DNA of 64,000 bases from Nymphaea colorata (taxonomy: Eukaryota > Streptophyta > Magnoliopsida > Nymphaeales > Nymphaeaceae), in assembly GCF_008831285.2 (NCBI RefSeq), contig NC_045150.1, forward strand, positions 10,926,001-10,990,000, given 5' to 3'. A program made the position numbers and the translations under genes. Positions 10,246-23,107 of the stretch are shown here, one piece after another. Positions within the stretch are counted from its first letter, which is position 1. Every line of letters starts with the position of its first letter. Below the pieces are notes generated by a model. It saw only the letters and a list, made by a program, of their open reading frames with translations, made no database searches and was not told the DNA's origin.

Positions 10246-11820
10246 CCTTAAAAACAACTTAAACCAAACCATTTTTCCTATCAAATTAGTTTTTATTAAC
10301 ATGTTAGGATGTTTTTATTTTGTTTAAAACATTTTTAGCAACAAATTTAATGGTTTTATTTTTATCCATGACGTAACGGTTTGGGGTCTACCAATTTCCT
10401 TCTCTCTCTACCAATTTTTATGCATATATATATATATAAGCCTTTGATTTTAAAGGATGGTAATGACTAAGTTGGAAAAAAGGAAGCTGTATTTTCATGA
10501 AAGGGGAATACCCTTTAAAAAAAAGGATGTCAATTAAGGAAATTGTTTTATTCCCTCCTATGAGTGATATTTTTGTCTCTTGAAAATAAAACTTGGTTTT
10601 TATTTTTTCAACTTCATCTCAAACATCTCGCCTCCTTAAAATCCATGGCTCACACGATATCCATCTAGTCAAGCATATTAGGGTTTGGTAGCTATATCTA
10701 CAGAAAACTTGAATAGTGATTTTAGCTATCAAGAATCATCTAGCTCACTTGCACAATTGAGAGAAAACAAGGAGACAATTTTCATAGACATATTTGCTAT
10801 ACAGTATTAATGAACATTTTTTTATAACCAAAGTCACAATTGACTCACCGCGATTGACATATACCTATGTTGTTTGAATCGCGATTCAAATCTGCCAAAC
10901 CAATTTGGGTTTGCTGTGTGTTACTTAATGCTCATTTTTGTATTAATATTATTTTACAGATTCTGGGCTTTTATTTCATATGCTTATTTATTTATCCAAA
11001 AAATAAAATTCACGTGGTTCAGCTGACCGATTCAGCAGCCTGACCGATTCGATGGGTTATCTTTTCTTTTTCCAGTACGAATTCTGAACACTTAATTGGT
11101 AAGTTCGTTCAAGGGCGAATTAGATGTTCCAACATCAAATTAACTCATTATGGAGTCACATTGCAGAGCCTCTGGCTATGTGGCAGTATCATTCGAAAAT
11201 GAAGCTCTAACGCTAGCTGGAAAATGAATCCCCACAGTTTCCAAAGAATATAAAGAAGCCTAGTTCTAGTTAAGGAAGAAGAAATTTTTCACTTGTACAT
11301 GCACAAAGAGAAAACAACCTCCGACTCAACAGTAGTTGGTACTTTGATATTCCAATTCTAGTGCTGGCAAAGTAAAGATTGTCACAGGGACGTGCCACTT
11401 AACTTTGGTAGCACAATTCCTAAATAATTGCACGAACAGCTGCTTGGGAACAAGAATATCACGAACATGTTTAGATATTTAAAATTAGAGAACTTCATTT
11501 TGATTGGAAAATGAAAAAGAACTCATGTCCATAGCGGCTATTATAAAATAAAAGATTGGATTCAATCTGCTAATATTAACTTAGTTGTTTGATCACATGC
11601 ACCCAAGTATATATATTGCCCATAGAAGCCAATTTTGCAACAACCAACAGAATTTTGGCCGATTAAAATTTAATCAATGGGCAACCGATTGGATCAGATA
11701 GCAAACTGAGCCAAAGATTTCGGATCAAGTTCTAATTCGGCCGATTTTACTTGGTCATTTTTATCATATCGTTCTCATAAAACATGGCGATATCTGGGGC
11801 TTTACCCCACAGGAAAAGAC
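10246..11820. repeat. L-unit distal block (B), non-coding
   Basis: Matches 59157-60815 closely, and its first ~90 bp match the end of the window from 63911. It contains a shorter microsatellite block near 10400-10438, flanked by CCATGACGTAACGG on the left as in copy R. No supportable gene was found in it. Confidence 0.65.
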
Positions 11821-11824
11821 CTTC

Positions 11825-11825
<1 letters not shown>

Positions 11826-11855
<30 letters not shown>

Positions 11856-12170
11856 TCTATATATATATATATACACTACTATAAATAGTACATGGTTCCG
11901 TGTAGGCATTTTCATTCCATTGCATGGTTATTTTGCCATTTATTTTTCAATGTAGTTTTCTTTTTTTTCCCATGTCTACCGGTCCATCATGTCAAAATCT
12001 TTCTAGTTACAAACACTAGCTTTTTATTTTACCCACGAGTACAATTTAGGTGATCTAACGTTTTATTATTGTAATGTTTAGGGTACATATATATATATTT
12101 ATGTATATATATATATATATATACATATATGTATATATATATATATATTTATATATATGTATACATATTT
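11826..12170. repeat. two TA microsatellites in AT-rich spacer
   Basis: TA tracts at about 11826-11874 and 12084-12164. Between them is sequence shared with copy M (about 21.5-21.66 kb). No gene. Confidence 0.7.
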
Positions 12171-12440
12171 CGCAATAAACTTGTCAATGTGCTGAGCATG
12201 GTACGCCAACTGGATTAATCTCTGCATTGGCAGTGTTTTGTGTTGGAAAACTAATTATGCACCGGGAGACATATTTGTTCTTGTCGCTTCCAAGCTAGGG
12301 ACTATGAAATTAATCAGATTTAATCCTTTGACAGGGTATATCAATATATATGAAGCCAAGTAATATTTTGAAGCGGTAATCAGAATCAGCATATTCCTGC
12401 AAAACTACAGGCTTTTGAAAACCTGTTGGGTTGTATTGCA

Positions 12441-12800
12441 CATAGTTGGCAAACTTGCTGGGCTGAGTCAGGAATTGCCTGCGTCAGCTCGTATTGCCTA
12501 CAAATCTGGCCACGAGTTAAGGTATGAGTGAGTTAGAACTTGACTCACCCCTAACTCAACCCAACTCGACGAAAATTGTCATTGACTTGCCCAAAATCAC
12601 ACCGCCTTGTCTAAAATTGTCTTACTCGGTTGCAGTAAAAATACATTGGAAAGTATTTGGAGAGTTACAGACTGTACTTCATTGATATCCTATAAAAATA
12701 GCATTGTCACCAGGCTCGGCTCAGTTTATAAGTCAACTGGTTGACCCAGTGTCTCCAACTTGGTCTTCTACCGATCCGAGTTAGAGTTACAGTTAGGAAT
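12441..12800. repeat. possible inserted repeat beginning ATAGTTGGCAAAC
   Basis: This stretch is absent from the aligned position in copy M (about 21.96 kb), so it looks inserted. Its start ATAGTTGGCAAAC recurs at about 53831, and a related complement lies near 16140-16235. The body is rich in GAGT/ACTC words. Exact ends and class are not clear. Confidence 0.3.
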
Positions 12801-14039
12801 TTGCCAATTATGGTATTACATTTATAAAATAAATGAGTAATATTCAAAAAGTCAAAGAAATACATTAATTAAACAAAGGGAAATAGTAAGCTTGCGCCAA
12901 TGACAGCTTCAAGTAGCACCATCTTTGTGGGACATGAGTCGAGTCAAATCACTTGGTTCAATGTCGATTACGCTACTCATGGCCTACCAACCAATGGACA
13001 AAGGCGTTTTCTTCCACCACTTTCCTTTTCAAGGTTTCCGCATGCATGTTTTTTTTCCTTGCCAATGATCTTTATTGGTGCAAAAAATCATCAGTAAAAA
13101 ATGGGAACCATCAGTCACAAGTTTACTGATGTGATTGATGATGTCAAGGAAGCGCGCCAATGATATTTTTTGCTGAAGTAATTTGCACACATCAGTGAAG
13201 AGGATAATGATTATCGAGAAAGAATGAGCAAAAAAATAGCATCATTTTGGATACCCTTGATTTAATAGTATTCGTGATCTTCAAGACTTGAAAACTGTAG
13301 ATTTAAGACTAGACTCATTCCCCTCTGATCTTAAATCCTATTTTTTCTTAATGCAAAGAACTAAAACAAAAGCATTCTACATAAGATCTATATCAAATAA
13401 TTCATAGATTGCAAATCTAACGCTATCAAACACCCCATTAATATGGTAAGTAATTAAGATGGTGTGTAATTCTTGTAGAAACTAAGTCTACCTACCCAGA
13501 CTTTCACTGACATTTGCTTGTGGAAAACATGTCAACAACAGTTTCCTTTATGTGTTTGGAAATAGTAGCACATTGTTTTTGCTTCATGAATTTGTCCCAA
13601 AACATTAGGTCAAATTCATGAAACTTTATAACTACTGTCCTATAAACCTGCCTCATTTTTTTGAGTCACATTCATGAGATAATAACAATATATTACTGAT
13701 GCCAAATGACCCCTTCATGTCGCTAAAGAATATGGGTCATGTATCTCCTCTATCAGCATGCTGACTTTTTATTTCGCCAGATTTCTAGGTATGCACAAGG
13801 CTATTAAGATGTGGGCTAGGTTTTCAGAGTTAGCATGAGTGGGTGATTGACTAACCATCCCTTGTCTCAATAATTGAGCTAAAATGTTGAAGTTCAAGTG
13901 AATGCATAATATACCAAAATTGATATGAAACGAAGACTTCATGTTGGTGTCATTTTCTAAGTCTCGGTTGGATTTTTTATCGAAAAAGGAAAAGATTTGT
14001 GAGGACTCCTTCTATATTGTCCCTTGGAAACTTAAAAAG

Positions 14040-15050
14040 ACAATAATGCAAGATTCTGCTGAATTTCAACCGACTAAAATAGAATTAATGGCAAACTGAT
14101 TGGATCTGATGGCAAACTTGAGCCGAAGATTTTGGATCAAGTTTCAACTAATTGGCCGATCTTGGTCGTTTTCATCTCATCATTCTCAAAACATGACGAT
14201 ATAAGGGGCTTTTTCCAATGTGAGTGGTCGATCACAGGCTTCTCTTCCACTCTTCCTTTCTCAAGGTTTCTGCATGCATGTTTCCAATTTCCTTCTCAAT
14301 GTTCTCGCAATTCACGACTAGTCCCGCAAGAAAAACAGGATCTTCATTGGTGCCAAACATCACCAGTTAAAAAAAAAAAACATCAGTCACATTCTATATG
14401 TCAAAGAAGGGCATGCCAGTGATGTTTGCACACGTGAGTGAAGATGAAAATGACTCTTGCAAAAGAATGAGACAAAAAGAGCATCATTTAGGATAGAATT
14501 CATACATAGTCTAGTATTTGAGATCTTCAAGATTTGAAATCCAAGGACTTTCCCACCCTCTTCACTCTGATCTTAAATCCAATCTTTTGTCAATGCAAAA
14601 AAGTAAAATAAGGATGTTTTTACCACATCAGCACAAGCATGCCACATAAGGTCTACATCAGATAATTCATAGATTTTTAATCAGAGGCTATCAAACATCC
14701 CCACAATAAAGCTAGATTGATAGTGTCTGTAATACTTTGAGAAACTAAGGATAACTCCCTGGAGTTTCACTGACATTTGCTCATGGAAAACATGTCGCTA
14801 AAGAATATGGGTCACGTATTTCCTCATTCGGCATGCTCATTTTGATTTGGTCAGATTTCTAAGTATGCTTCTGGCTATTAAACAGTGGGCTAGGTTTTCA
14901 GAATTGGCAAGAGTGGGTTATTGACTAACCATTCGTTTTCTAGATTATTGACTTTGAGTTGAAGTTCAAGTGGGTGCATAATATTGCAAAATTGAAACGA
15001 AACACAAACTTCATGTTGGTTGCATTTTCTACCAAGTTACCATTTCAAGG
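14040..15050. repeat. partial fourth copy of the L unit's distal end
   Basis: 14040-14215 matches 11640-11820. The sequence then jumps to a match with about 12.98 kb onward, so roughly 1.2 kb present in L is missing. 14370-15010 aligns with 13080-13960. It lies directly after unit L in the same orientation, forming a local tandem duplication with an internal deletion. Confidence 0.6.
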
Positions 15051-17070
15051 CATTGCTAACTCTAGCAAAGACCTGTCTATTGCAGAGGATCAATGGAAGG
15101 TTTCAAGAGTCTGCTAATCCATATCAAGACTCTACTTCCTCAATGCAGGGAGACATACCTCCATTCTAAGCCCGTTCTAATGCCTAGTTTTTAGGCCCTC
15201 CTCTACATGATGATTTTTAATTTCATAAGGTGACGGTTAATGGCACTGGGATTATCAATTTTTTAGAATTTTAGTTCCAGAATATTAATTCTAGAACCCA
15301 GTGGAAGAGGAACCTTATTTCCTATTCCAAGTTCAAGTAGTGTTTGATGGAAGATGACTTTAATGCTTATGTTTGATAGACACAAGCAAAAGAATTTGTG
15401 AGAGTTGAAATATTTTAATAACCAATATTTCGAAAATTTCTAAAAGGCTATGAAGCAATAATCATTAAACTTTTTTTATAGAAGAATCTCGCCGTTTTGA
15501 AAATCTTTGATAATTTCAGGGGCCAACTTAAGATGTTTGATGCATAATTAGCCAATCCAGTGATCTGACTCGGGAATCATTCGAGTCGGGTTGGGATCAT
15601 TCATTTACTGGGCCACAGGTTAGGACCCAAGTGATACACACCAAGACTCGCTCTTGGCAGAGAATCGGCAGACCCGGTGGTTCGTTATCTTGGTTGTGAA
15701 TTGTCTGAGGCTGACATGATATGAGTCTTTGTTGTAGCCACCTGCATTCATTCGAGACTGGTTTTTTTTCTGAAACCAGTGTAGAAAATTGTTGCATAGT
15801 GAACAAAAATTTGTTGTAGCCACCTGGATTATATTTCTGCCTTGTGTAGGGGCTTGATTCCACGATTTGTAAGTGATAGACGACGGGCTATGGGCTACGA
15901 TGGCTCGGCACCACACTTAGCCATGTGTCTTTGTCTTTGTGTCTCTCTCTTTCTTGGGCTGTCCTTCTCTCTCTCGTAGATAGTCAGTTGGCCTCCCTCA
16001 GGCTGTGACTGACAGACTGTCAACTACAATGATGCTGGCAACCCCCAAGAGGTTAGGGGTTGCTAGAAATCGCCCTCTCTCTCCCACTTTCCCACTTCTT
16101 TACAATGGATGCTGGACGGCTGGTTGCATGTCGATGTGAGTCTGATTTTTGGTACCCAAGCTGACCGAGTCAACCCACTGACCCACTGACTTGGTCAACT
16201 ATCGATTCAAGTCTGACCCAAGTTTGTTAACTATGACTTTGTTGGAGTTTTTGTAGTGGAATGGTGCCTTCGATCCCTTCTATTTTTCCTGAGCAAGTTT
16301 GCCAACAGAATCTCTAGGATGAGCGCATGAACGGTCGAAGCACCAAAAACACCAGGTAGCAGCAGCAATTGAAACAAGAGAACAAAGAGAGAGAGATCAA
16401 AACAAAAAGAATATACGAGTTTGCTTCTATGAGGCACAAAAACAGGGTAATCTTCCGATTCAACCCTAATTTTGAGTATTGCTGGTTTTATATAACCAGC
16501 CTCATAGGTTTTCTCATACGCCCAGTGTGCTTCTTTACTTTGTTGCTAGACAGCCCCGTACACTCATCAACTTCTTATGCTCTCTCACACTCAATGATTC
16601 ATGAACAGTTACTTTGGCTAAAGGGAAGTGCTAACATGCTGCTCCACAGCTAGTTGTACAAATGGATGCTATTCTTTGATTAAAATAAGGACCCAAAGGA
16701 TTTGTTCTTGTGGTGGTTTCCCTTTTTATAGCTTGTCCTGAATTTTTCATGGTCAATTTTAATTTACTTAATTTATCAGTTAAACCCCATTTCATGATCA
16801 AATGTGGAAAATCTTATAAAAGGAAAAGTTTGGACTGTCAAGTCATTATTTCCAAACAATGGATGATGAAATGCAATATCTAGAGAATGAAAATGGCATA
16901 AGTGGATACCCTCGAATACATTTATCTTCTATTTTTAACTGGTTCTATTTATAATGTAAATTACATAGAACAACTAATAGTTTAGGGGTGGAGCCAGGAG
17001 AGACTATGTGAAGTTTTCAATGTTTATCGTGGTTTTATATGTTTGGAAATATACTAAAAAAGATGTTTGA
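15051..17070. other. no gene recognised
   Basis: Mostly low-complexity and AT-rich DNA. A 21-bp word (TTGTTGTAGCCACCTG plus following bases) occurs twice, near 15730 and 15813. CT-rich runs lie at about 15940-15975. Around 16140-16235 is a complement of the ATAGTT-type repeat. Nothing supports a coding gene. Confidence 0.35.
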
Positions 17071-17075
17071 CGCTG

Positions 17076-17187
17076 TGTTTGCATCAACTATGAACAATTT
17101 TGTTCCACAATGTTCCCAATTTTGGGAACATTGAAGAACGTATTTGGGAACATTGTGGAATGGAATTGTTCAAAGTTGATGCAAACA
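17076..17187. repeat. 112-bp near-palindrome (foldback)
   Basis: The left arm starts TGTTTGCATCAACT and the right arm ends AGTTGATGCAAACA. They stay complementary through the TTCCACAATGTTCCCAA region to a short centre near 17115-17140. Arms are about 50 bp with few mismatches. It could be a foldback MITE or the source of a hairpin transcript. No target duplication was recognised. Confidence 0.7.
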
Positions 17188-17585
17188 TGGTCTTACATGT
17201 CATCTCAAGTATCTTTCCATGCATTTCTTGGTCAATTGAATGGCAAGAGTAGCTGGGTGTGTGCTTTTCGCTTTGAAATACATTGGATTGGAGAGCATCT
17301 GCAATATCAGTGAAGGATATACTGACTGTTCTTTGTTGGAACTTTGTGGTTCTACCCAAGATCTCAACACAAAGCATCAACATGCTACTTTGAACCAGCA
17401 ACAAACAACATAACGACGCATGAGCACAGAGATAGAGAGATATATAAAATAGGAAAAAAATGGTATGGTTGAAGGATTTTACAAGTTTGCTTCAAGGAGC
17501 CACCTGAACCAATACATAGGCTACCTTAGCATAAAGTGAATGTTGGGCGTTATATCTGGCTTCCTTGGGTAATCAAGTGGCATTG

Positions 17586-20267
17586 TTAGTTCATCTTCTC
17601 CATTGCTGAGAACCCGTCTAGAGGAAGCCTACATGATGTATGAAAAGCAGAAATTATTACAATTTTGAAGCAGGAGAGGTGCATTGGAAGAATTCAGAGT
17701 AATGATGCTTACGTGCCTCGAGGAAGTTGAGAGAACGGCGTCAGCATCCTCCTGTTCTGTACTGAAACAGGGACGATGTCCTCCAACCTCTCTCTAAATC
17801 TTGGTCTGTTTGAATCTGAATCCAGAAGCTCGAAACGTTAGGAAAATTGGGCGTATATACACATATCAGATGGTTAATCAAACTCTACATGCATTAGCTA
17901 AAAAGGGATTTAACTCGTTTGGCTGCCGGGTCAGCCTAAAAACTAGGCCCTAACATGGTGCAGTGGGTAGGTAAAAAAAAAAATATGACTATTTTCAAAA
18001 CATGGATTGGTTTTGGAATTTTCAAATTTCATTTCTTTTTTCTTTTTTCCGCTGAACTACCTAAACTATAAACTTCTGCAATGAGTGCAAAATGTTTGAC
18101 TTCCAATGTATGTATGCTCTATCTGTAATTAATTTGATAGATAAAAAATGAAATTAAACTGATTGATTTACAAAACGAATGATCCCAAGGTCTAGATATC
18201 TAAGCTAATCTTTCTTCTTCCTGCTTATTTGGTTAAGGCCTTTTTCTTCCTTTCTTGGATGACAAGTATTTTATTGGTAGAGAAATATGATCAGATCTAA
18301 AAAATGGTCTATAAATATCCTGAAATTCTTTCATATTATTACAACAGCTAACATATTTTCTTATAGCTGTCCTTCCAAGTCATGACATGGTTATTTTGTT
18401 TATGCTAGTTGGCTTTCTAGTTGTTTCTAACTTTTCCAAGGCCGAAAGCAGCCATGTATATGTAGGATTAGCCTAAATGTCCATTTGACAAAAGAAACAG
18501 CTTGTAATTGTTCTATGAATTTTCCCTTAAAATTCTCTAGACTGACTCATGGAACATTCTAATAAATGTGTTTCATGAACCTGTTAATAGAATAGTTTAC
18601 AAATTGTTTTCATTGCCAAACAGCCCGATCCTATGAGTCACATATTTTTCATGTCTTGTTTTAGCTGTTTTAGATACCGAAGAATCAAGTACACCTTTTT
18701 TGCATGGCGAATTAAGGAGACTCTTAAATTGTTTATAGCCTAAAGGTAGAGGATACAAGTGAAATGACCCAAGCAGGCTGGGGTGGAACAGGAGAAGAGT
18801 AGAGGGTTGCTATCGAGTTTTCTTGAGTCCAGCCTAATGGGGTTTGAATCAGTGGCGGAGCCAGAATTTTTTAGCCGTGGGGCACTTGAATTGGTGACAC
18901 AAATTTGGTGTGGGAACTGCATATAACTTTACAATTATAGCAATGTAATGTAGAGACTTTACAAAGCATTTTTTGATGAGCTGGTGTGAGCAGTAGCCCA
19001 CCCTAGCCAACAAGTAACTCCACTACTGGTCTGAATTGGTTGTACATTGGAGTTGATTTTGCAGTACGTACTTGGAGCTCGATCAGCTCAAAATTGGCAA
19101 GTAACTTAAAATCCTATATTTATTGTAAAATGGCTCAGAATTTCACTCTGATCAAATCTAGACTTAGGTTTATAACTATCTAAGACACCCGAATCCAGTT
19201 AATGGCTTGATCTTATTTTCTCTCACGCACCAGTTTAAACTAAGATAGAACCTTGAGCTTGACCTGCGGCAGTGAGGGGCTTGGTTGGTGACTGGTCTGG
19301 GCTATTTCAAGAAATTGATCCTTGGGCCCAATAAAACATGGGTGTTGCCCAATCCATTTACTTAATGAAGGTGATCAGCGACGATGGGGGATTTGTTACA
19401 GACTCAAGACAGTAGACTATGTAACTATGAAAACTTTGTTGAGAACAGAGTAATATTAAAGCAGCGGAAACAGCAGCGCCTCTTCAGGCACGTCTCAGCA
19501 GCAGATTCTCACATGGCATCTCTTTCAAGAAGATGGCATCGGAAACAGATAGAGAAGAAGAGGAAGAAGGGCGATATGTTTACGGTATTTCATCTATGAG
19601 GCTCCAATCTAGGGCGATCAACATGTAACTCTAGATCAAAGAATAGCCAGGCATATATAGTGTTGCCTCATAGGTTTTCCCTTAGCCCAGCAGGCAGCTA
19701 CTGTTTGTGAGAGATTTATTGAATGCTAATTTCAATCTTAATTGATGAAACAGTTTTCCAATTCCATCTCGTAACTGCAAGTGGGCAGTGCACAGTGCAC
19801 AGCCCTTTAAAAAAAGTCAAGTGTACCTTGGCCCACTTGTATTGTGCCCCTTGCCCACATTTGGGGGTACTTGGCATGCGCAAGAGCCTATGCACAATGC
19901 ATTTGTGCAATGGTTTGTCAATATAACCAGATTTGCTCGCTTACCTACACAATCCTGGTGCTGGGCGGGGCACCTCCTCCAGGATAGTCAATAACTATTG
20001 AAGGATCTTGCCTGCAGATGTCATCCTTGGTATTGAGATTGACATCAACTGCAAAAGAGGTCCGCAAAAGTACTTGAACCCACCGGTAGTGATAGATATT
20101 GAACAACAAGAAGAAGAAGATGAAGTTGAATTCACAAGGTGAAATGGTGATGGCAAAGGTGATGCAGATATGGTAGCAGCTAGGTGGAGACCAGTAACAC
20201 ATAATAGAGTGCGCAGACAGATGATGATACCTGTTAACTCCACCGACTGTGCTTCGTTGTTATGCAT
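17586..20267 (-). CDS. unknown small multi-exon gene, copy M
   Basis: Homologue of copy L. Exon 1 (20231-20267, ATG at 20267) gives MHNNEAQSVELT. Exon 2 (19945-20048) follows in phase, starting VDVNLNTKDDICRQDPS, but ends in TAG just before its GTAAGC donor, so it predicts a peptide of about 46 residues. Two further blocks resemble the later L exons: 17713 to about 17850 (containing FELLDSDSN-type sequence in the matching frame and ending at GTAAGC) and 17586-17628 (stop TAA). It lacks six codons present in L and R in that exon, and it lacks the in-frame TGA of L. About 2 kb of extra DNA separates the exon pairs. Function unknown; whether it is expressed cannot be judged. Confidence 0.35.
18842..18849. 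repeat. left target-site duplication of the MITE
   Basis: GTTTGAAT, 7 of 8 bases identical to the right copy at 19029-19036. Confidence 0.55.
18850..19028. mobile_element. 179-bp hAT-like MITE
   Basis: The left end CAGTGGCGGAGCCAG and the right end, read on the minus strand as CAGTAGTGGAGTTACT, are imperfect inverted repeats. The flanks are GTTTGAAT (18842-18849) and GTCTGAAT (19029-19036), an 8-bp duplication with one mismatch. There is no coding capacity. It sits inside unit M in a place where unit L has no match, so it inserted after the units separated or was lost from L. Confidence 0.6.
19029..19036. repeat. right target-site duplication of the MITE
   Basis: GTCTGAAT, directly after the terminal CACTACTG. 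Confidence 0.55.
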
Positions 20268-20520
20268 GGTTTGCAGTGAACAAGTTATGGTCCCTGTTCA
20301 ATATTTGCTAGCCTAAATCCCTTCTAGCCAGCTGTTGTCTATCCAACCACAGCGGTTGTGTTGTGTTTTGTGCATGTATATATATACATGTAAAGCTAAC
20401 TGTCAACCGCTTTGCACGTTTAATGCATGATGTCAATACCACAAAAACTGCGGGCACTTTCATGTCAAGAGGCCTTTGCTTTGATACTGTCAGGGAGTCC
20501 ACCTATCAAGGGAAATAAGA

Positions 20521-20753
20521 ATGGCCATACATATATACATATATATATATACATATATATGTATATATATAGGTATATATATATTAGTGATATATAAAAT
20601 TGTCATTTTAATCAACCTAGTTAATATATATGCAACTCTTTCTCAATAGTGCCCGCAGTTTTTGTGGTGCCAAGGGGCCTGAGGTTGGTGGTTAAGTTTT
20701 TGCTCACCTGAACATATACATAGTTACATATATATATATATATATATATATAT
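20521..20753. repeat. TA-type microsatellites
   Basis: TA/TACA repeats at about 20525-20584 and 20722-20752, interrupted by a short non-repeat stretch containing GCCCGCAGTTTTTGTGG, which is the complement of a nearby segment at about 20440. Confidence 0.7.
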
Positions 20754-22399
20754 GGTGGTGCCAATATCGTTCTTTGAATCGCACTGCTCAAATATGCCAA
20801 AATAAATTTTTGAGACCGACAAGTTCACCGCCTGCCAGTTAATGTTGGTTTTTTGTTTAAAGAATACTATTTTAAAGGCTATTTGCTTTTATTACATATG
20901 CTCATTCATTTATACCTTTTTCTGATTCACAAATTGAAGCGATCGAGTGAGCTGCCTGACCAATTCTATTCTTTTTTGGTCGATTTCCACCGTGAAATAT
21001 GAACACTTAATTAAGTGCGTTGCAGAGCCACATAACGAATGGGTATGGATTGGTTTGCCTTGCAATCCGAAAATCCCCATCGGTTCCACAGGCATAGAAG
21101 AATGCTGATGTGCTTGCAGTACTGGTTGAATTCGGATGGATTTTACAATTGCTAAATTCTTATGAATCTTCATGACAGCCGAACGCCTCTGGAACAAAGA
21201 AAGAAAAAAAAAGTCATAGAGACATAACAATTTAGTGTCATAATTCCTAATTAATTACACAAAGAGCAGATTGGGGGGCACGAATATGACAAAATTAATG
21301 TAGAAATATTTAAAATTAGAAAACTTCATTTTGATTGGTAAATGAAAAGAACTCATGTCCACAGCAGCTATTATAAAATATAACATTGGATTCAATCCAC
21401 CAAGAATGATGTAGTTTAGTTGACGAATATTCGTCAAACCCAAGCCTCAGTTGGGTCTTTTACCTGAAAAACAAAAATTTATTATGACTTGTGTAGGCAT
21501 TTTCTTTCTATGCCATGGTTCGCTAGTTTTTTAATGTAATTTATTGTTTTCTCATAACATGTCAACCAATCCATATCATATCTCAAAATGTTTCTACTTA
21601 CTGGCACTAGCGCTTAGTTTATTTTACCCACAAGTTCAGGTGATCTACCGTTTTAATATTGCAGTTTGTTTCGAGGCCCATATCCGCACGATAGAGATCT
21701 TGCTATGCCAACAAGAATAATAATCTCTGCTTTGGCAGTGTTTTATATTGGAAAACTAATTAAGCACCTGTTCTGTGTTTGTTGCTCCCAGGTGGAATGA
21801 ACAATATCAACAACTAAGAATCCAGAGATTATGATTTTAATCATAGAGTTAATCATTTGACTGGGAATGTCATGAATATGAAGCTAAGTAGTATATCTTT
21901 GAAGTGATAGTCGGAATCAATTTGGATCATTGCACATTCCTGCAAAAGTAAAGGCTTTTGGAAAAATCCATAATTGCAGGCAGAGGTTGGAAACCTTGTT
22001 TCTCTTGCATGAACAGTTTTTAAAGAATAAATAAATAATATTAAAAAATTCAAAGATATACATTAATTGGAAAAAGGAAAATAGTAACGTCATGCCAACG
22101 ACAAGTTCAAGTGCATGGGTAGCATCTTTGTGTGACATGAGTTGAATCAAATAGTGTGTATTCATGGCCTACGTATGTTAGTGGTCGATTACATGCTTTT
22201 CTAACACCTCGCCCTTGCACAAGGTTTCCTCATGCTTGAATTTTATTTTCTGTGTGTTCTGCAATTCATGACCACCACAAGAAAAACACTCTACTAATGC
22301 CCAAAAAACATCAGTAAAAAATACAGGAATCTTTTGTAATTGATGGCAGAATCTATCAAGCTCATAATGGTTCAAGGAGACATGTTACCTCTGGGCTGG

Positions 22400-23095
22400 A
22401 AAGTACAATCTTTCTAGCTATATATTTATCATGTATACTCTTTCCTGTTATTATTTAGTGGACACAACAAATAACTAGATATATCGTTACACATTCACTG
22501 CTACCAGATTAAAATGTGGAACATTGAATGATATACTTGAGCACGTAAAGACACAACAAAGTTTGAAAAGTTCAGATTTCAAAAGATTTACAGTGAAATT
22601 TGAGCAACACTTGTTTATAGAAAATTTGGACCTCAGATAATTTTAATTTCTCTAGATCCAAATCTGAACAATAATTTATGAGGACAAAATCTGGCAAGGT
22701 CTCGGTGTCCCAAAAAATTCTAACAACACATTGGTAGAATCCCGTTATCAAAATCGTGAATTTCATCAGGCAACACACTTAACAATGGACCACTATTATT
22801 CATAAAGCGCCTGCAAAGTAACACAATACTTACGTGGACTTACTGAGCTTCAATTGCTAAGCATGTTACCCACGAGCATCCCACCTTCACATGGTGCACA
22901 CACTAACTCAACGGCTTCACTAGTTCTCAAAGTGAGCACACAAGCACCTTCACATTCAGTTTCACTCACCTGTGACTCAATCCACACCAGAATGACCAGC
23001 ACCCCTACTTGTAGTGAGAAGATGTCGGTGGTGGAAAGCAAGAGAGAACACGAGTTCTCTCGACTCTTCTAAAGAGTCGGTGATGAACTGCTACA
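22400..23095 (-). mobile_element. copia LTR-like region (minus strand)
   Basis: On the minus strand an LTR-like sequence begins TGTAGCAG at 23095, directly after the purine tract ATGAGGGGGAAA. This is the arrangement expected at a copia polypurine tract and 3' LTR start. The far end was not located, and no second LTR is present, so the length is a guess. The region separates unit M from the RNase H fragment. Confidence 0.4.
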
Positions 23096-23107
23096 ATTTC
23101 CCCCTCA
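23096..23107 (-). promoter_or_regulatory. copia polypurine tract
   Basis: Minus strand TGAGGGGGAAAT immediately before the LTR-like TGTAGC. It would prime plus-strand DNA synthesis in an active element. Confidence 0.45.

Larger units (their letters stand above)
6630..14000. repeat. duplication unit L (first copy)
   Basis: This segment recurs in the window. 6630-10255 matches 60880-63910, 10246-11820 matches 59157-60815, and most of 6.85-13.1 kb also aligns with 17.55-22.35 kb at lower identity. It carries the small multi-exon minus-strand gene, two microsatellite blocks and non-coding DNA. L and R are very similar; M is clearly older. L has the fullest extent of the three and continues past the R homology at 11.82 kb into sequence shared only with M. 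Confidence 0.75.
17550..22350. repeat. duplication unit M (diverged copy)
   Basis: Aligns with unit L from about 6.87 to 13.1 kb: the 17.59-17.93 kb part with 6.86-7.2 kb, 19.94-20.5 kb with 8.2-8.8 kb, 20.85-21.47 with 10.9-11.6, 21.48-22.33 with 11.88-13.1. Substitutions and indels are far more numerous than between L and R. Two blocks with no L counterpart look inserted, one of them the hAT-like MITE at 18850. The right end stops just before a copia LTR-like region. Confidence 0.65.
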
